Positions 1 through 9,237 of a stretch of 64,000 nucleotides of DNA are shown piece by piece (the stretch's first letter is position 1; each line of letters opens with the position of its first letter). The position numbers were made by a program, and so were the translations under genes. This DNA is from Pseudomonas sp. AKS31. GTDB taxonomy: Bacteria > Pseudomonadota > Gammaproteobacteria > Pseudomonadales > Pseudomonadaceae. Location of the stretch: assembly GCF_023634765.1 (NCBI RefSeq), contig NZ_JAMLFX010000003.1, positions 179,035 through 243,034 on the forward strand. The letters run 5' to 3'. The notes beneath the pieces were generated by a model that was not told where the DNA came from, ran no database searches, and saw only the letters and a list, made by a program, of their open reading frames with translations.

Positions 1-23
1 CGATATTGATCAAGGAGGTTCGC

Positions 24-2162
24 ATGTTGACCCGTAACTGGCCCCGCCATCTGCTCTGCCTGAGCCTCTGCCTGCCGCTGGGTTCGGCGCTGGCCTGCGG
101 ACCGGATTTCCCGATGCGCCTGCTCGACAATCGCGGCCAGACCCTGGCGGATCTGCCTGAGGGCAATTTCAGTTTCGAACTCAGTCGCCTCGGCAAAACC
201 ATCGCCGGGCTGAAGAACGTCACCGCTGCGACGCACAATCCCAACGATGTGTACGGCGAGGAAAACGCCGCCGCCGAATCTCGGGAAATCGCCGAACAAG
301 CCGGCCTGAGCGCCGAGCAGCAAGGGTTGGTCAAGCAATTGCGCGGCCTGACCGATGCGCGTCAGGTCGAGGCGCAGGGCGCTAGTCTGCCGGCGGAAAT
401 CCGCTTGTACGTGGCCGGTGCGGTGGCGTTTGCCACGGGCGATCATCAACTTGCCGTCGAGTATTTCAACAAGCTTCTGGCACTGCCGGCGGACCAGCGT
501 CCGTTGCGCAGCACGTGGGCGGCGTATTCGCTGGGCCGCAGCTGGTTCGCCATGAGCAGCGAAGGCGCGGATGCGGTCGAGGCGCTGGAGCAAGCGCGTG
601 ACGCCTTCCGCCAGACCCGGCAGATGAGCATCGACGGTTTCAGCGATCCGCTGGAGCTGGGTGTCGCCAGCCTCGGTGAAGAGGCGCGGGTGCTGCGTTC
701 TGGCGGCGACTGGAGCGGCGCCATCGAGTTGTATGAAGCACAAAACCTTCACGGCTCGGGCGTGGGCTACACCTCGCTCAAGCAATTGATGAATGAACTG
801 GCGGAGTTGCCCGAGGCCGAACTGGCCAGGTTGTTCCAGCATAAAGCCGTACAGCAACTGGTCACGGCATCGTTGGTCAGCCGTCAAGGCTGGTCGTATG
901 GCGATGAACCACCGAACGAGAAAAAGCTCGTCAAGTTGCTGCAAAACAGCACGCGCGGCAGCCTCGAGAACGCCGATCGTCTGGCGGCGATGAGTTATCA
1001 ACAGGGAGATTACGCTGGCGCCAAGGCCTTCCTTGAAAACGCCGGTGACGGTGGCCTGGCGTGGTGGCTGCGGGCCAAACTCGCGGTACGTGACGGCGAT
1101 AAAAATGCCGCTGCGGCAGCTTATGCCAAAGCCGCGCAGGCCTTCCCGCAGAACGAGGACTGGGGTTACCGGCGCACGCCGGACTGGGCGTTTGAAAGTG
1201 TTCAACCGAAGTGCCGGGTCGAGGGCGAAAGCGCGATTCTCGCGTTGCAGCGTGGCGAATACCTGCAAGCCTTCGTGCAGTTGTATCGCAGCAACAGCAC
1301 CTATTGGTTCGACGCTGCGACCGTGGCCGAGCGTGTGCTGACGGTTGAGGAATTAAAACGCTACGTCGATGAAAACGTGCCGGCGCCGCCAGCGTTGACC
1401 CAGCAGCAGCGCGACAACTACGTGCCGCTGCCGGTCGCCGCCAGCCTGCGCAATCTGCTCGGACGGCGCTTGCTGCGTGAAGGGCATTACGCCGACGCGG
1501 TCGCTTATTTCGACAATCCCGATCTGCAAAACAAGGCTCGACTCTACGGCGAACAACGCTTGAAGGCCGATGCCGCGTGGTGGCCGACCAAACGCGCCAG
1601 TGCCTTGTACAACGCCGCGTGGACAGCCCGCGAGTGGGGCATGGATATTCTCGGTTACGAGATGGCGCCGGACTTCGCCACGTTCGGTGGCAACTACAGC
1701 CTGGAATCCACTGAACTGAAAGTCGGCCCGCTGGTGAGCGAGGCCGAAGTGCAACGTCAGGTCGCCAGTGAAGCGAAACCGGATCAGCGCTATCACTACC
1801 GTTTCGTTGCCACCGAGCTGGCCGGGCGTGCCGCCGACAACCTGCCGCACACCAGTCAGGCATTCGCTGCCGTGCTGTGCAACGCGGCCGGCTGGAACAG
1901 CAGCCTGGAAGATCAGAGCGCGTTGTATCAGCGTTACGTCAAGGAAGGTCCGTTCGTCCCGTGGGCCGTGGATTTCGGCAATCAGTGCCCGTACCCGGAT
2001 TTCGAAAACGCCGACAAGCGTTACGTCACCCAAGTCACCGATGCTGTGCGCTCGTCGCTGCGGCCGTACAAGTGGCCGGTGCAGATCGGCGCGCTCGTGT
2101 TGGTCGCGGCCGCCGCGTTGCTGTTGATCAGCCGTCGCCAGCGCAAGGTCCGCAAAGGCTAA
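24..2162 (+). CDS. Hypothetical secreted/membrane-anchored repeat protein
   Basis: A 712-residue protein I cannot assign to a characterised family. The start at 24 is chosen because a strong AAGGAGG lies at 12-18; an in-frame TTG at 6 would lie upstream of that ribosome binding site. Residues 1-30 look like an export signal (basic start, Leu-rich core, then ALACG), and residues near 685-703 form one hydrophobic segment followed by a very basic tail (RRQRKVRKG). This suggests a periplasmic protein held in the inner membrane by its C-terminus. The middle is rich in Ala/Leu helical hairpins (for example around 'AVEYFNKLLALPADQ' and 'GDYAGAKAFLENAGDG') and resembles TPR/SEL1-type repeats. It converges on the LysE gene with a 4-nt overlap. 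Function is unknown. Confidence 0.75.
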   Translation: MLTRNWPRHLLCLSLCLPLGSALACGPDFPMRLLDNRGQTLADLPEGNFSFELSRLGKTIAGLKNVTAATHNPNDVYGEENAAAESREIAEQAGLSAEQQGLVKQLRGLTDARQVEAQGASLPAEIRLYVAGAVAFATGDHQLAVEYFNKLLALPADQRPLRSTWAAYSLGRSWFAMSSEGADAVEALEQARDAFRQTRQMSIDGFSDPLELGVASLGEEARVLRSGGDWSGAIELYEAQNLHGSGVGYTSLKQLMNELAELPEAELARLFQHKAVQQLVTASLVSRQGWSYGDEPPNEKKLVKLLQNSTRGSLENADRLAAMSYQQGDYAGAKAFLENAGDGGLAWWLRAKLAVRDGDKNAAAAAYAKAAQAFPQNEDWGYRRTPDWAFESVQPKCRVEGESAILALQRGEYLQAFVQLYRSNSTYWFDAATVAERVLTVEELKRYVDENVPAPPALTQQQRDNYVPLPVAASLRNLLGRRLLREGHYADAVAYFDNPDLQNKARLYGEQRLKADAAWWPTKRASALYNAAWTAREWGMDILGYEMAPDFATFGGNYSLESTELKVGPLVSEAEVQRQVASEAKPDQRYHYRFVATELAGRAADNLPHTSQAFAAVLCNAAGWNSSLEDQSALYQRYVKEGPFVPWAVDFGNQCPYPDFENADKRYVTQVTDAVRSSLRPYKWPVQIGALVLVAAAALLLISRRQRKVRKG

Positions 2163-2788
2163 GCCTGCTGGACGAACGTCAGGCGCACGGCGAAACCGAT
2201 CAGCAGGCTGCCGAACAGCCATTGTTGTACGCGTTGGGCCGTTGGACTGTGTTGCAGCCAACGACCCAGCGCGGCGCCGGTGAGGGCGTAAGCACTGTCG
2301 AACAGCAGGCCGACGCCGACCAGTAGCATGCCGAGCACGGCGAACTGGCTCAGTACCGGCGCGCCGTCATTGACGATGAATTGCGGCAGCAACACCGAGC
2401 AGAACAGCAACGCTTTGGGGTTGAGCAGGTTGGTCAGCAAACCGCGTCGGACGGCTTCGCGCCATTGCCCTTGTGCCTCGTTTGCCGCACCCGCATTCAG
2501 GTTCGGCAGCAGGGTGCTACGCAGGCATTGAATGCCGATCCACAGCAGATACGCCGCCCCCGCCAATCGCACCACCTCGAATGTCCATGGCGCCGCTTTG
2601 AACAGCACCGCCAGCCCCAGCGCCGCGAGGGCCACGTGACAACCACGGGCGATGCCCAGACCGATCGCGGTGGCCAGCGCCGCGCCGCGTCCCTGCCGGG
2701 CACCGGTTTGCAGCAGCAGGATCATGTCCGGGCCGGGCAATAGATAGACCACTGCCAATGCCATGAAGAACAGCCAGAGACTCGCCAT
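2159..2788 (-). CDS. LysE/RhtB-family amino-acid exporter
   Basis: A 209-residue inner-membrane protein with the LysE-family N-terminal signature: a hydrophobic helix, then 'LLPGPDMILLLQTGARQGRGAALATAIGLGIARG'-type sequence (residues about 15-50, the PGPD motif at 18-21). About six hydrophobic segments follow, which is the normal family size and topology. LysE/RhtB proteins export amino acids or small metabolites; the substrate cannot be read from sequence. An Lrp/AsnC regulator is transcribed divergently 144 bp away. This is the classic regulator-exporter pair, so the exporter is probably induced by an amino acid sensed by that regulator (inference). Confidence 0.9.
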   Translation of the reverse strand: MASLWLFFMALAVVYLLPGPDMILLLQTGARQGRGAALATAIGLGIARGCHVALAALGLAVLFKAAPWTFEVVRLAGAAYLLWIGIQCLRSTLLPNLNAGAANEAQGQWREAVRRGLLTNLLNPKALLFCSVLLPQFIVNDGAPVLSQFAVLGMLLVGVGLLFDSAYALTGAALGRWLQHSPTAQRVQQWLFGSLLIGFAVRLTFVQQA

Positions 2789-2932
2789 GTCGCAGTCCTT
2801 TCGTTATCGATTCGGTGCGCCAAGTCTAGGGCCGAAAGGCGGGGCAGGTGCTTGCGTAGTCAGCTTCAAAAGCACGCCGGATTGGCATAACCTGCTGGTT
2901 TTCATTGCCATGACTATTGGAATCTGCCAACC

Positions 2933-3406
2933 ATGAAACTAGACGCCTTCGACCGCAAGATTCTCGCGGCCCTGCAACGCAACGGACGCCTGAGCAATGT
3001 CGAGTTGGCGGATGAAATCGGCTTGTCGGCCTCGCCGTGTCTGCGCCGGGTGCGGATGCTCGAAGAGGCCGGGGTGATTCGCGGTTATCAGGCCAATCTC
3101 GATCGCGATGAAGTCGGGCTGGGGCTGACGGTGTTTGTCGGGGTCAAGGTCGAGCGCCACAACGATGAACAGGCCGAGGCGTTTTATGCCGCGGTGACAG
3201 CGTTGCCGGAAGTGATTTCGGCGTTTCTGGTGTCGGGGGAATCAGACTTTCTGCTGCAAGTGGTGGTGCCGGATCTGCGTGCGTATGACCGGTTTCTCAG
3301 TGGCTGCCTGCTGAAGCTGCCGGGGGTGAGTGACATCCGCAGCAACTTTGCGATTCACACGGTGAAGACGCCGGGGGCGTTGCCGCTGGGGCATCTTCCG
3401 CTGTAG
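2933..3406 (+). CDS. Lrp/AsnC-family transcriptional regulator
   Basis: A 157-residue protein of typical Lrp/AsnC size. Residues 1-60 are the winged helix-turn-helix ('DRKILAALQRNGRLSNVELA' then 'GLSASPCLRRVRMLEEAGVI', both textbook for the family). Residues about 68-145 form the RAM ligand-binding/oligomerisation domain, including the 'FLVSGESDFLLQV' strand-turn typical of AsnC domains. Family members bind as dimers to octamers and respond to amino acids. It is divergent from the LysE exporter and probably controls it through the shared 144-bp intergenic region. I see no decisive operator there. The specific effector is unknown. Confidence 0.92.
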   Translation: MKLDAFDRKILAALQRNGRLSNVELADEIGLSASPCLRRVRMLEEAGVIRGYQANLDRDEVGLGLTVFVGVKVERHNDEQAEAFYAAVTALPEVISAFLVSGESDFLLQVVVPDLRAYDRFLSGCLLKLPGVSDIRSNFAIHTVKTPGALPLGHLPL

Positions 3407-3420
3407 ACCGAGTCGCACCC

Positions 3421-3568
3421 TTCGCGAGCAAGCTCGCTCCCACAGTGACCGCGTTCCTCCAGCAGGAGCACGGTCAACTGTGGGAGCTGGCTTGCCAGCG
3501 ATAGCGGTGTGTCAGCGACCGCAACGGTTACAGGACTGACGCCATCGCTGGCAAGCCAGCTCCCACAG
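3421..3568. repeat. REP-type palindromes, 'TGGGAGC' family
   Basis: The gap between the Lrp regulator and lpd contains three copies of a short palindromic repeat. One is at 3421-3446 (GCGAGCAAGCTCGCTCCCAC). An exact 25-bp inverted pair sits at 3478-3502 and 3544-3568 (core GGGAGCTGGCTTGCCAGC). Each unit folds on itself and the pair can form a long hairpin, the arrangement called a REP doublet or REPIN in Pseudomonas. Related copies in this window lie near 16598, 32665 and 63742. It may also end transcription from the two converging genes. Confidence 0.85.
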
Positions 3569-3583
3569 GGTTTGGGTGACCAC

Positions 3584-4984
3584 CTACATCTGCGTCGCCA
3601 TCCCCTCGACATTCATCGCCGCCTGGCGCAACGCTTCCGATCGCGTTGGATGCGGGTGACAGGTCAACGCAATGTCCTCCGCCGAAGCACTGAACTCCAT
3701 CGCCACGCAAAACTCGCCGATCATTTCACTCACGCTCGGGCCGACCAGGTGCACGCCGAGGATTTCATCGGTGCGCTCGTCGGCGATGACTTTGGCGAAA
3801 CCCTCGGTCTCGTGATTGATCTTCGCCCGGCTGTTGGCGGTGAACGGGAATTTGCCGACCTTGTAGGCGCGTCCTTCAGCCTTGAGCTGTTCTTCGGTCT
3901 TGCCGACGCTGGCCAGTTCCGGTCTGGTGTAGATCACGTTGGGGATCAGCTCGTAATTGACCTCGCCGGCCTTGCCGTGGATCTGCTCGACGCAGGCCAT
4001 CGCTTCGTCTTCAGCCTTGTGCGCGAGCATCGGCCCGGAGGTGACGTCACCGATCACCCAGACCCCGGCGGCTTCGGTGCGGTGCTGTTTGTTGGCGAGC
4101 ATGCCGCGTTTGTCGGTGCTCAGGCCGACGTTCTCCAGACCGAGGCCCTGCGTATAAGGGCGGCGGCCGATGGCTACCAGCACGTAATCGGCTTCCAGCA
4201 ACTCGGCAGTGCCGCCAGCGGCCGGTTCGACGCTGAGCTGTACTCCTGCGGCTGATGAGGTGGCGCTGGTGACTTTCGAACTCAATTTGAAGGCCATGCC
4301 CTGTTTGCTCAGCGAGCGTTGCAGGGCTTTGCCGGCCTCGCCATCGACGCCCGGGCAGATGCGGTCGAGGTATTCGACCACGGTGACCTGCGCACCCAGG
4401 CGCCGCCATACCGAGCCCAGTTCCAGGCCGATCACGCCGGCACCGATCACCACCAGATGCTTGGGCACTTCGCTCAGGGAAAGCGCGCCGGTCGAATCAA
4501 GGATACGTTTGTTGTCGATCTCGACGCCGGGCAGGGGAGTGGGCTCGGAACCGGTGGCGATGATGATGTCCTTGGCGGCCAGCTCGACTTTGCTGCCCTG
4601 AGCGTCGGTCACCGTGACCTTGCCGGGGCCATCGATGTGGCCCCAGCCCTTGATCCAGTCGACCTTGTTCTTGCGAAACAGAAACTCGATGCCTTTGGTC
4701 AGGCCGGCGACGCTCTCGTCTTTCTGTTTCATCATTTGCGCGAGGTTGAGTGTCGGTTTGACCTCGATGCCGAGGTTGGCGAATTCCGCACCCATCGCCG
4801 CGTCGTAAAGCTCTGATGCATGCAGCAAGGCTTTGGACGGCATGCAACCAACGTTCAGACAGGTGCCGCCGAGGGTTGCCCGGCCTTCGACGCAAGCGGC
4901 CTTGAGGCCCAACTGGCCGGCGCGGATCGCCGCGTTATAACCACCGGGGCCGCCGCCCAGAATCACCACGTCATAGTTGCTCAT
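3584..4984 (-). CDS. lpdA: Dihydrolipoyl dehydrogenase (E3)
   Basis: A 466-residue FAD/NAD(P)-dependent disulfide oxidoreductase that reoxidises dihydrolipoamide on the E2 or H-protein of 2-oxoacid dehydrogenase or glycine-cleavage complexes. Visible landmarks are the N-terminal FAD site GGGPGGYNAA (residues 10-19), the redox-active disulfide GGTCLNVGCMPSKA (about 40-53), a central NAD-binding GAGVIGLELG, the second FAD motif WVIGDVTSGPML, and the C-terminal catalytic HPHPTRSEA near residue 447. All key residues are present and the length is normal. Pseudomonas carries several E3 paralogues (lpdG, lpdV, lpd3). No E1/E2 genes adjoin this copy, so it is most likely the stand-alone lpd3 type (inference). 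ATG start at 4984. Confidence 0.95.
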   Translation of the reverse strand: MSNYDVVILGGGPGGYNAAIRAGQLGLKAACVEGRATLGGTCLNVGCMPSKALLHASELYDAAMGAEFANLGIEVKPTLNLAQMMKQKDESVAGLTKGIEFLFRKNKVDWIKGWGHIDGPGKVTVTDAQGSKVELAAKDIIIATGSEPTPLPGVEIDNKRILDSTGALSLSEVPKHLVVIGAGVIGLELGSVWRRLGAQVTVVEYLDRICPGVDGEAGKALQRSLSKQGMAFKLSSKVTSATSSAAGVQLSVEPAAGGTAELLEADYVLVAIGRRPYTQGLGLENVGLSTDKRGMLANKQHRTEAAGVWVIGDVTSGPMLAHKAEDEAMACVEQIHGKAGEVNYELIPNVIYTRPELASVGKTEEQLKAEGRAYKVGKFPFTANSRAKINHETEGFAKVIADERTDEILGVHLVGPSVSEMIGEFCVAMEFSASAEDIALTCHPHPTRSEALRQAAMNVEGMATQM

Positions 4985-5148
4985 GTGCTTGCTCCTGATG
5001 GATGGATGCGGATCGCTAAAAGTAGCTCTGGATAAAAATTACGAACGTAATATGTGCGTTCGCGGACATTTCGGTCAAGGCTTCAGGCAAGCGACAGGTT
5101 GGGCATCTTTGAATAAGCGTAATTGTGTACGAATATTTCACGCTTTTC

Positions 5149-5166
5149 GTTATATCGTAACGATAT
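5149..5166. promoter_or_regulatory. Zur-like box overlapping a second palindrome
   Basis: GTTATATCGTAAC at 5149-5161 resembles the two clear Zur boxes of this window (GTTATACTATAAC at 23619, and GTTATAATGTAAC as the reverse complement of 21910-21922). It differs from the latter at two positions. It overlaps an exact palindrome ATATCGT-A-ACGATAT at 5152-5166, a form also seen in ArsR-type operators. It lies 35 bp upstream of the start of the SPFH/P-type ATPase operon. Control of that operon by Zur, or by an ArsR-like repressor, is inferred; no regulator gene is adjacent. Confidence 0.5.
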
Positions 5167-5195
5167 GCAATGTGGACTAATGAATTTGGGGTGAT

Positions 5196-7157
5196 ATGCA
5201 AGTCGATCTGGAAGTGGATGGCACGCAAGTGACCGCACTGCCGCGCTTTCAGCAGGCGGCCGAGCAGTGCCGGCGTCTGCGCCGTTGGGCGATCGGCCTC
5301 GGCGGATTGGCCGGGGCAGGGTGGGTGCTGGCGTTTTTTGTCGGGCTGTTTGCCCCGCAGTCATTGTGGCTGCCGCTGCTGGTCAATCAGAGCGCCGCGC
5401 TGCTGGTGCTGGTTGCCGGGCTGCAATCGGCGTGGTGGGTGACGCGATGGCGTGCGCGGGTGATCAATCCAGTTGTGCTGGCGCCGCTTGCCGTGGAGAA
5501 ACAACCCGCGCCGCAAGGGTGGTATGAGCGGCTGCTGGATCGCTTGAGTCAGCGCGGTCTGCATCTGCTTGGTCAGATCGGCGCGGCGACGCTGTGGTTG
5601 GGTGGCTGGGCGCTGCTGGCGGTGCTGAGTATCGATCAAACGTGGAATCTGACGTTGCCGGCCGCTGCCACGGGTTTATCGGCAACGGTAGGCGCCGCGT
5701 TGGCGTTGTTGCTGGGGTTCGGTTTGTTGGTGCTGGAGCGGCAACTGGCTCAGGAAAACCCGGCGCAATGGCCCGAAGCGGGTTCACTGGCGCAACTGAC
5801 GCGTGTGGCGATCATCAGTCTGGTGCTTGGCGCGCTGTGTTTGTTGTTCGCTGGCGAGAACGCGGTGTGGCCAGTTCGCGTTGCTGTGTTGAGCGGTATC
5901 TTGCCGGGATTGGTCGCGATCGAGTTGTTATTGCGTGCCGTTTTTTCAGTTTTCAGTCCTCGTCGCGAGCAGCTTGAGCCGACCCTGCTGGCGCGCAGTT
6001 TTGTCGCTGATATGTTGCGCTGGCCGCCACAACCGTTGCTCGCTTTGCAGCATGAATTGCACAACCGGTTTGGTATCGATCTGCGTCAGATCTGGGCGTT
6101 TAGTTACATGCGTCGCGCCTTTTTACCCGTGCTGGCGCTGGTGGCGACAGTGGGTTGGTTGCTTACCGGCATCCACGAAATTCCGCTACAGGGACGCGGT
6201 ATTTATGAGCGCTTCGGTAAACCGGTGCAGGTGTTTGGTCCCGGTTTGCACAGCGGTTTACCTTGGCCGCTGGGACGGGTGTTGATCGTCGAAAATGGCG
6301 TGGTGCATGAACTGGCGACCAGCGTCGGCGACAAGCCGGTCCCGCTGCAAGCCGACCCCGCGGAAGGCCCGGCCCCGATGACCGCCAACCGTTTATGGGA
6401 CGCCAGCCACGTCAACGACAAATCGCAAGTCATCGCCAGCAGCCGTGGCGAGCAGCAGAGCTTTCAGATCGTCAACATGGACGTGCGCTTCGTCTATCGC
6501 ATCGGCCTCAGCGATCAGGCCGCACTGGCGGCGACGTACAACAGCGCGGATGTGCCAACGCTGATCCGCAGCACCGCCAGCCGGATTCTGGTGCACGACT
6601 TTGCCTCGCGCACGCTGGACGGTTTACTCGGCCAGGACCGGGTGGGGCTGGGCGAGGAGATCGGTCGCGCGGTGCAGCGTGATCTGCAATCACTCAACAG
6701 TGGCGTGGAGATTCTCGCCACGGTCGTCGAAGCCATTCACCCGCCGGCCGGTGCCGCCAATGCCTATCACAGCGTGCAAGCCGCGCAGATCGGCGCGCAG
6801 GCATTGATCTCCCGCGAGCGTGGCGCGGCTGCTGAAGCGAGCAATCAGGCGCAGTTGCAGGCCAGCCTGGCTCGCGATCAGGCCAGCGCCAATGCGCGGG
6901 AAACCCGTGCCACGGCGCAGGCGGCGGATCTGCGCTTCAGCGCCGAGCAAAAGGCCTACGCCAGTGCCGGCCAGGCCTTTGTGCTGGAGCAATACCTCGG
7001 CCAGCTCGGCCAAGGCCTGAGTAAAGCGAGATTGCTGATACTCGACCACCGTCTGGGCGGCAGCAGCAATGCGCCGACCATCGACTTGCGTACGTTCACG
7101 CTGCCGGCTGACCCGACGCCCGCGCGCACCACCGCTCAACCAGGAGTCGCCCATTGA
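5196..7157 (+). CDS. Polytopic SPFH (HflK-like) membrane protein
   Basis: A 653-residue protein in two parts. The first 320 residues hold about seven hydrophobic segments (near 30-50, 58-78, 127-147, 155-176, 203-222, 230-248 and 311-330). From about residue 325 the sequence is an SPFH/Band-7 domain: 'GRGIYERFGKPVQVFGPGLHSGLPWPLG' is the classic HflK/stomatin entry motif. An Ala/Gln/Glu-rich coiled-coil tail follows (about 540-600). Ordinary HflK has one transmembrane helix, so the polytopic extension is unusual. Start ATG 5196 follows GGGGTG. The stop overlaps the next start (TTGA). It is the first gene of a four-gene translationally coupled operon ending in a P1B ATPase. SPFH proteins form membrane scaffolds; its role with the ATPase is unknown. 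Confidence 0.8.
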   Translation: MQVDLEVDGTQVTALPRFQQAAEQCRRLRRWAIGLGGLAGAGWVLAFFVGLFAPQSLWLPLLVNQSAALLVLVAGLQSAWWVTRWRARVINPVVLAPLAVEKQPAPQGWYERLLDRLSQRGLHLLGQIGAATLWLGGWALLAVLSIDQTWNLTLPAAATGLSATVGAALALLLGFGLLVLERQLAQENPAQWPEAGSLAQLTRVAIISLVLGALCLLFAGENAVWPVRVAVLSGILPGLVAIELLLRAVFSVFSPRREQLEPTLLARSFVADMLRWPPQPLLALQHELHNRFGIDLRQIWAFSYMRRAFLPVLALVATVGWLLTGIHEIPLQGRGIYERFGKPVQVFGPGLHSGLPWPLGRVLIVENGVVHELATSVGDKPVPLQADPAEGPAPMTANRLWDASHVNDKSQVIASSRGEQQSFQIVNMDVRFVYRIGLSDQAALAATYNSADVPTLIRSTASRILVHDFASRTLDGLLGQDRVGLGEEIGRAVQRDLQSLNSGVEILATVVEAIHPPAGAANAYHSVQAAQIGAQALISRERGAAAEASNQAQLQASLARDQASANARETRATAQAADLRFSAEQKAYASAGQAFVLEQYLGQLGQGLSKARLLILDHRLGGSSNAPTIDLRTFTLPADPTPARTTAQPGVAH

Positions 7158-8191
7158 GCCAGTCGCATACACACGATCATCATGACCACAGTGGCCACGA
7201 TCACGGTCACGGCGGGCATCACCATCATCACGGACACCATCACGGTGCGCCGGAGGAGGCGGGGCCTTTTCCTTGGCGGCGGATGGGCTGGGCAGTCTTG
7301 TTGGTAGCGTTTGCCATTGCGGCGGCGAGCCTGGTGCAGGTGCGCTCCGGTGAGGCCACGGTGATTACTCGCTTTGGCAATCCATCGCGGGTGCTGCTTG
7401 ATCCGGGTTTGAGCTGGCGTTGGCCCGCGCCGTTCGAGGCGGCGATTCCGGTCGACCTGCGTTTGCGCACGACGTCCAGCGGCTTGCAGGATGTCGGCAC
7501 TCGTGACGGTTTGCGCATCATCGTGCAGGCCTACGTGGCGTGGCAGGTGCAGGGCGATGCGGACAACGTGCAGCGATTCATGCGTGCGGTGCAGAATCAG
7601 CCGGACGAAGCCGCGCGGCAGATTCGTACCTTTGTCGGCTCGGCGCTGGAAACCACCGCGAGCAGTTTTGATCTGGCGAATCTGGTGAACACCGATGCCA
7701 GTCAGGTGCGTATCGCCGATTTTGAAGCGCAGTTGCGCCAACAGATTGATCAGCAATTACTCGCGACGTATGGCGTGCGGGTTGTGCAAGTCGGCATCGA
7801 GCGTTTGACCTTGCCGTCGGTGACGCTCACCGCCACGGTTGATCGCATGCGCGCCGAGCGAGAAACAATCGCCACTGAGCGCACAGCCATCGGTAAACGT
7901 GAAGCCGCGCAAATCCGTTCCGCAGCCGAGCGCGATGCGCGAATGGTGCAGGCTGACGCGACAGTAAAAGCGGCGGAAATCGAAGCGCAGTCTCGTGTCG
8001 AAGCGGCGCAGATTTATGGCCGTGCGTACGCCAGTTCACCGCAGCTCTACAATTTGCTGCGCTCACTGGACACCCTCGGCACCATCGTCACGCCAGACAC
8101 CAAACTGATTCTGCGCACCGACGCTGCGCCATTCCGTGTACTGGTTGACGGCCCGCCGACACTCGACAGCAAATCCGGATCGCAGCCATGA
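7154..8191 (+). CDS. SPFH (HflC-like) protein with His-rich N-terminus
   Basis: A 345-residue protein starting at a TTG that overlaps the preceding stop; CAGGAG at 7140-7145 is its ribosome binding site. Residues 5-30 contain 16 histidines, a likely metal-binding tail. One transmembrane helix follows (about 46-64), then an SPFH domain opening with 'SGEATVITRFGNPSRVLLDPGL', and a C-terminal coiled coil ('RMRAERETIATERTAIGKRE', about 230-290) typical of HflC/prohibitin proteins. With one helix near the N-terminus, the His tail would face the cytoplasm if topology follows HflC with a periplasmic SPFH domain (inference). Position between two other SPFH genes and a metal ATPase suggests metal buffering or delivery at the membrane. 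Confidence 0.82.
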   Translation: MSQSHTHDHHDHSGHDHGHGGHHHHHGHHHGAPEEAGPFPWRRMGWAVLLVAFAIAAASLVQVRSGEATVITRFGNPSRVLLDPGLSWRWPAPFEAAIPVDLRLRTTSSGLQDVGTRDGLRIIVQAYVAWQVQGDADNVQRFMRAVQNQPDEAARQIRTFVGSALETTASSFDLANLVNTDASQVRIADFEAQLRQQIDQQLLATYGVRVVQVGIERLTLPSVTLTATVDRMRAERETIATERTAIGKREAAQIRSAAERDARMVQADATVKAAEIEAQSRVEAAQIYGRAYASSPQLYNLLRSLDTLGTIVTPDTKLILRTDAAPFRVLVDGPPTLDSKSGSQP

Positions 8192-9237
8192 ATGAAGAAG
8201 TTCCACGTGGAACACATGCGCTGAACAGTCCATGGATTCAGGCCGGGCGTTTGGCATTTTTTGCCTTGTACGCGGTAACGATCCTGGCGGCATTGGCCTG
8301 GGTGTTTTCCAACGTGCGGCAGATTGATCCGCAGAATCGCGCAGTGGTGTTGCATTTCGGCGCGCTGGATCGCACCCAGAATGCCGGTCTGCTATTGGCC
8401 TGGCCGCAGCCATTCGAACAAGTGATTTTGCTGCCGGCAGCCGATCGGGTAATCGAGCGTCGCGTCGAGAATCTGTTGCGCAGTGATGAGGCGCTGAAGG
8501 CCGATCGGGTCGCTTCCTTTGCCACCCCCCTGAGCGATGCGCTGGCGGGATCTGGTTATTTATTGACCGGTGACGCCGGTGTGGTGCAGCTGGATGTGCG
8601 GGTGTTTTACAAAGTCACCGACCCTTACGAATTCGTGTTGCAGGGCGAGCATGTTTTGCCTGCGCTGGATCGCTTGGTGACACGCAGCGCGGTGGCGCTG
8701 ACGGCCGCACGCGATCTGGACACCATTCTGGTCGCTCGCCCGGAATTGATCGGTGCTGACAATCAAGCCGCCGAACGTCGGGAAAAACTGCGTGGTGATC
8801 TGGTGCAAGGCATCAACAAACGCTTGGCCGAGTTGAAGGCAAGCGGGCAGGGCATCGGCATCGAAGTGGCGCGCGTCGACGTGCAATCGAGTCTGCCCGA
8901 CCCCGCGGTCAGTGCTTTCAACGCGGTGCTGACCGCCAGTCAACAGGCCGACAAAGCTGTGGCCAATGCACGCACTGATGCCGAGAAACTCACCCAGACT
9001 GCCAACGAACAAGCCGACCGCACGCTGCAGGTGGCTCACGCGCAGGCTGGCGAGCGCTTGGCCAAAGCCTCTGCAGACACGGCCACGGTGTCGAGTCTGG
9101 CCAAAACTACCGACCGGCAAATGCTCCTGCGTCTTTACCGCGAGCGTATGCCGAAGATTCTCGGCCAGGCCGGATCGGTGACCACGGTTGACCCGAAAGA
9201 CGATTCCCGCCTGATCATTCAGGGAGCCAGTAAATGA
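8188..9237 (+). CDS. SPFH (HflK-like) membrane protein
   Basis: A 349-residue protein with one N-terminal transmembrane helix (about 20-42) followed by an SPFH/Band-7 domain ('VRQIDPQNRAVVLHFGALDR', about 44-63) and a charged Ala-rich coiled coil (about 240-300), the architecture of HflK. It overlaps the upstream and downstream genes by ATGA and should be translationally coupled to both. Canonical hflK/hflC sit with hflX/hfq and regulate FtsH; this copy belongs instead to the metal-ATPase operon. Codons 4-9 of the gene carry a 14-bp parS-like palindrome (8200-8213). Function beyond membership of the family is unknown. Confidence 0.82.
   Translation: MNEEVPRGTHALNSPWIQAGRLAFFALYAVTILAALAWVFSNVRQIDPQNRAVVLHFGALDRTQNAGLLLAWPQPFEQVILLPAADRVIERRVENLLRSDEALKADRVASFATPLSDALAGSGYLLTGDAGVVQLDVRVFYKVTDPYEFVLQGEHVLPALDRLVTRSAVALTAARDLDTILVARPELIGADNQAAERREKLRGDLVQGINKRLAELKASGQGIGIEVARVDVQSSLPDPAVSAFNAVLTASQQADKAVANARTDAEKLTQTANEQADRTLQVAHAQAGERLAKASADTATVSSLAKTTDRQMLLRLYRERMPKILGQAGSVTTVDPKDDSRLIIQGASK
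8200..8213. promoter_or_regulatory. parS-like centromere site
   Basis: GTTCCACGTGGAAC is a perfect 14-bp palindrome identical to the core parS sequence bound by chromosomal ParB in Pseudomonas. It lies inside the third SPFH gene. Two further copies occur in this window (21464 and 22383). ParB loading here for chromosome segregation is inferred from sequence identity. Confidence 0.8.
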
